From an uncultured bacterium (GTDB taxonomy: Bacteria; Bacteroidota; Bacteroidia; Bacteroidales; Muribaculaceae): a stretch of 14,362 bases of DNA. This document shows positions 13,643-14,362 of the stretch, piece by piece. The notes beneath the pieces are model-generated. The model did not search any database and was not told where the DNA came from. It worked only from the letters and a program-made list of their open reading frames with translations. Numbering within the stretch: the first letter of the stretch is position 1; every line of letters starts with the position of its first letter. Location: assembly GCA_946184715.1 (NCBI GenBank), contig CAMHGU010000030.1, positions 1 to 14,362 on the forward strand. The letters run 5' to 3'. Position numbers and translations under genes: made by a program.

Positions 13643-14362
13643 ATGAGAATCAATCGATTGGCTATATTGGCCACCCTTCTGCTCGCAATTGCGCTATGCT
13701 CCCACGCAAGGGACTGTTATAACTACTTCTATGCCCGTGGCGATGTGTGCCTGCCCGTAACGGTGAAGGCGAGTGAAGGCTCCTTTACCATCACTTACGA
13801 TGGGCAGATGGTGGAAGGCTATCTGTCGTATGTGGAAGCTTGGGACTGCCGCGGGCGCAAAATCATAATGCCTCGCCTCGCTCCTGATGGATATTCGTCG
13901 GATCAGTCGGTGCCGGTGGAGCGAGTGTATGTGTTCCAATATCTTTACGACGATTCCGATTCGGGCTACTCTGATAGCTCCTCAGGCAGCGGATATAGCT
14001 CCGGTGGCTACGACCCGTGGGCCGAGAGATTGACCGAAACCGTACGACGCGGGAGTACAATCTACGACCCCGGCTATCCTAACGCCACTTTTCAGCTCGG
14101 CATCTCTAATGTATATGGCGAATTCTTCCGTGCAAAAGGGTGCTTCGGTGGCCGAATGGGCTTCGTAGTATATGGTGGCATAGGCCACGATTGGATTTTC
14201 AAACCCAAGAACGAGGACTTCATCGGCCCCAAGCCGCGAAAGAAAATATCGTGGCACGCTGGTTTGGGTATGTACGGCGGAGCGCTCGACGGCGTGTCGC
14301 GCGACGGCGAATTTCAGCTCCTCATCGACTATGCCGAGACGGCGCTCGTGGATAACGGCTCT
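13643..14362 (+). CDS. Secreted protein of unknown function, 3' end outside the window
   Basis: The frame is open for 240 codons from the ATG at 13643 to the window edge. The start is supported by a signal peptide (MRINRLAILATLLLAIALCS, then HA-RDC). The mature N-terminus has three cysteines (C25, C37, C69) in DCYNYFYARGDVCLPVTVKA and EAWDCRGRK, in a beta-rich domain. Residues 103-123 are a Ser/Gly/Tyr/Asp-rich linker (DDSDSGYSDSSSGSGYSSGG). The region after it (about 145-240) has repeated glycine-rich strands, for example GGRMGFVVYGGIGHDWIF and WHAGLGMYGGALDG, that could be barrel strands or a beta-sandwich. I do not recognise the family. The gene sits 19 bases beyond the inverted repeat, without a clear promoter of its own in that gap. 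Confidence 0.75.
   Translation, partial: MRINRLAILATLLLAIALCSHARDCYNYFYARGDVCLPVTVKASEGSFTITYDGQMVEGYLSYVEAWDCRGRKIIMPRLAPDGYSSDQSVPVERVYVFQYLYDDSDSGYSDSSSGSGYSSGGYDPWAERLTETVRRGSTIYDPGYPNATFQLGISNVYGEFFRAKGCFGGRMGFVVYGGIGHDWIFKPKNEDFIGPKPRKKISWHAGLGMYGGALDGVSRDGEFQLLIDYAETALVDNGS

Overview
The window looks like a chromosomal stretch of a Bacteroidales bacterium, possibly a Muribaculaceae-like gut lineage; the family is a guess. The evidence is high GC, two or three promoters of the Bacteroidetes TTTG-N19-TAnnTTTG type, an OstA-like/MutL gene pair, a two-subunit methylmalonyl-CoA mutase, and a lipoprotein with a Bacteroidetes-type acidic export signal after its lipobox cysteine. No mobile element, CRISPR array, tRNA or rRNA was seen.

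Layout. (1) Positions 1-691, minus strand: a secreted DUF3887-type domain followed by an alpha/beta hydrolase that runs off the left edge. The two parts lie in different frames and meet at an A7 run, where a -1 shift would join them into one protein. (2) Positions 692-853: a divergent intergenic region with one well-formed promoter facing each way. (3) Positions 854-7727, plus strand: a compact run of five genes. They are a SurA-like double-parvulin periplasmic isomerase, an OstA/LptA-like envelope protein, MutL (4-base ATGA overlap with the previous gene), a secreted serine hydrolase of the beta-lactamase/PBP family, and an O6-methylguanine-DNA methyltransferase (1-base overlap). The run ends at a strong hairpin terminator shared with the convergent genes. 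(4) Positions 7828-11824, minus strand: mutA-mutB, the small and large subunits of methylmalonyl-CoA mutase, which serve the succinyl-CoA to methylmalonyl-CoA step of propionate formation. (5) Positions 11825-12366: a 542-base gap. It holds the mutAB promoter, a plus-strand promoter, a terminator-like hairpin with a T6 tract, and a second block of nested complementary segments. It may encode a small RNA of about 150 nt and/or a long regulated leader. (6) Positions 12367-14362, plus strand: three envelope or secreted proteins. They are a probably surface-exposed lipoprotein, a protein with an N-terminal 'LKNGS-x-I-x-G' domain plus a likely outer-membrane barrel or periplasmic C-terminus, and a secreted protein with a Ser/Gly/Tyr-rich linker, cut by the window edge.

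Together, the plus-strand run combines outer-membrane biogenesis (chaperone/isomerase, LPS-transport-like protein) with DNA repair (MutL, alkyltransferase). The mutAB pair is a separate metabolic unit. The right end is an accessory envelope cluster of unknown role. The parts most worth a second look are the A7 frameshift junction and the structured non-coding region at 12020-12350.
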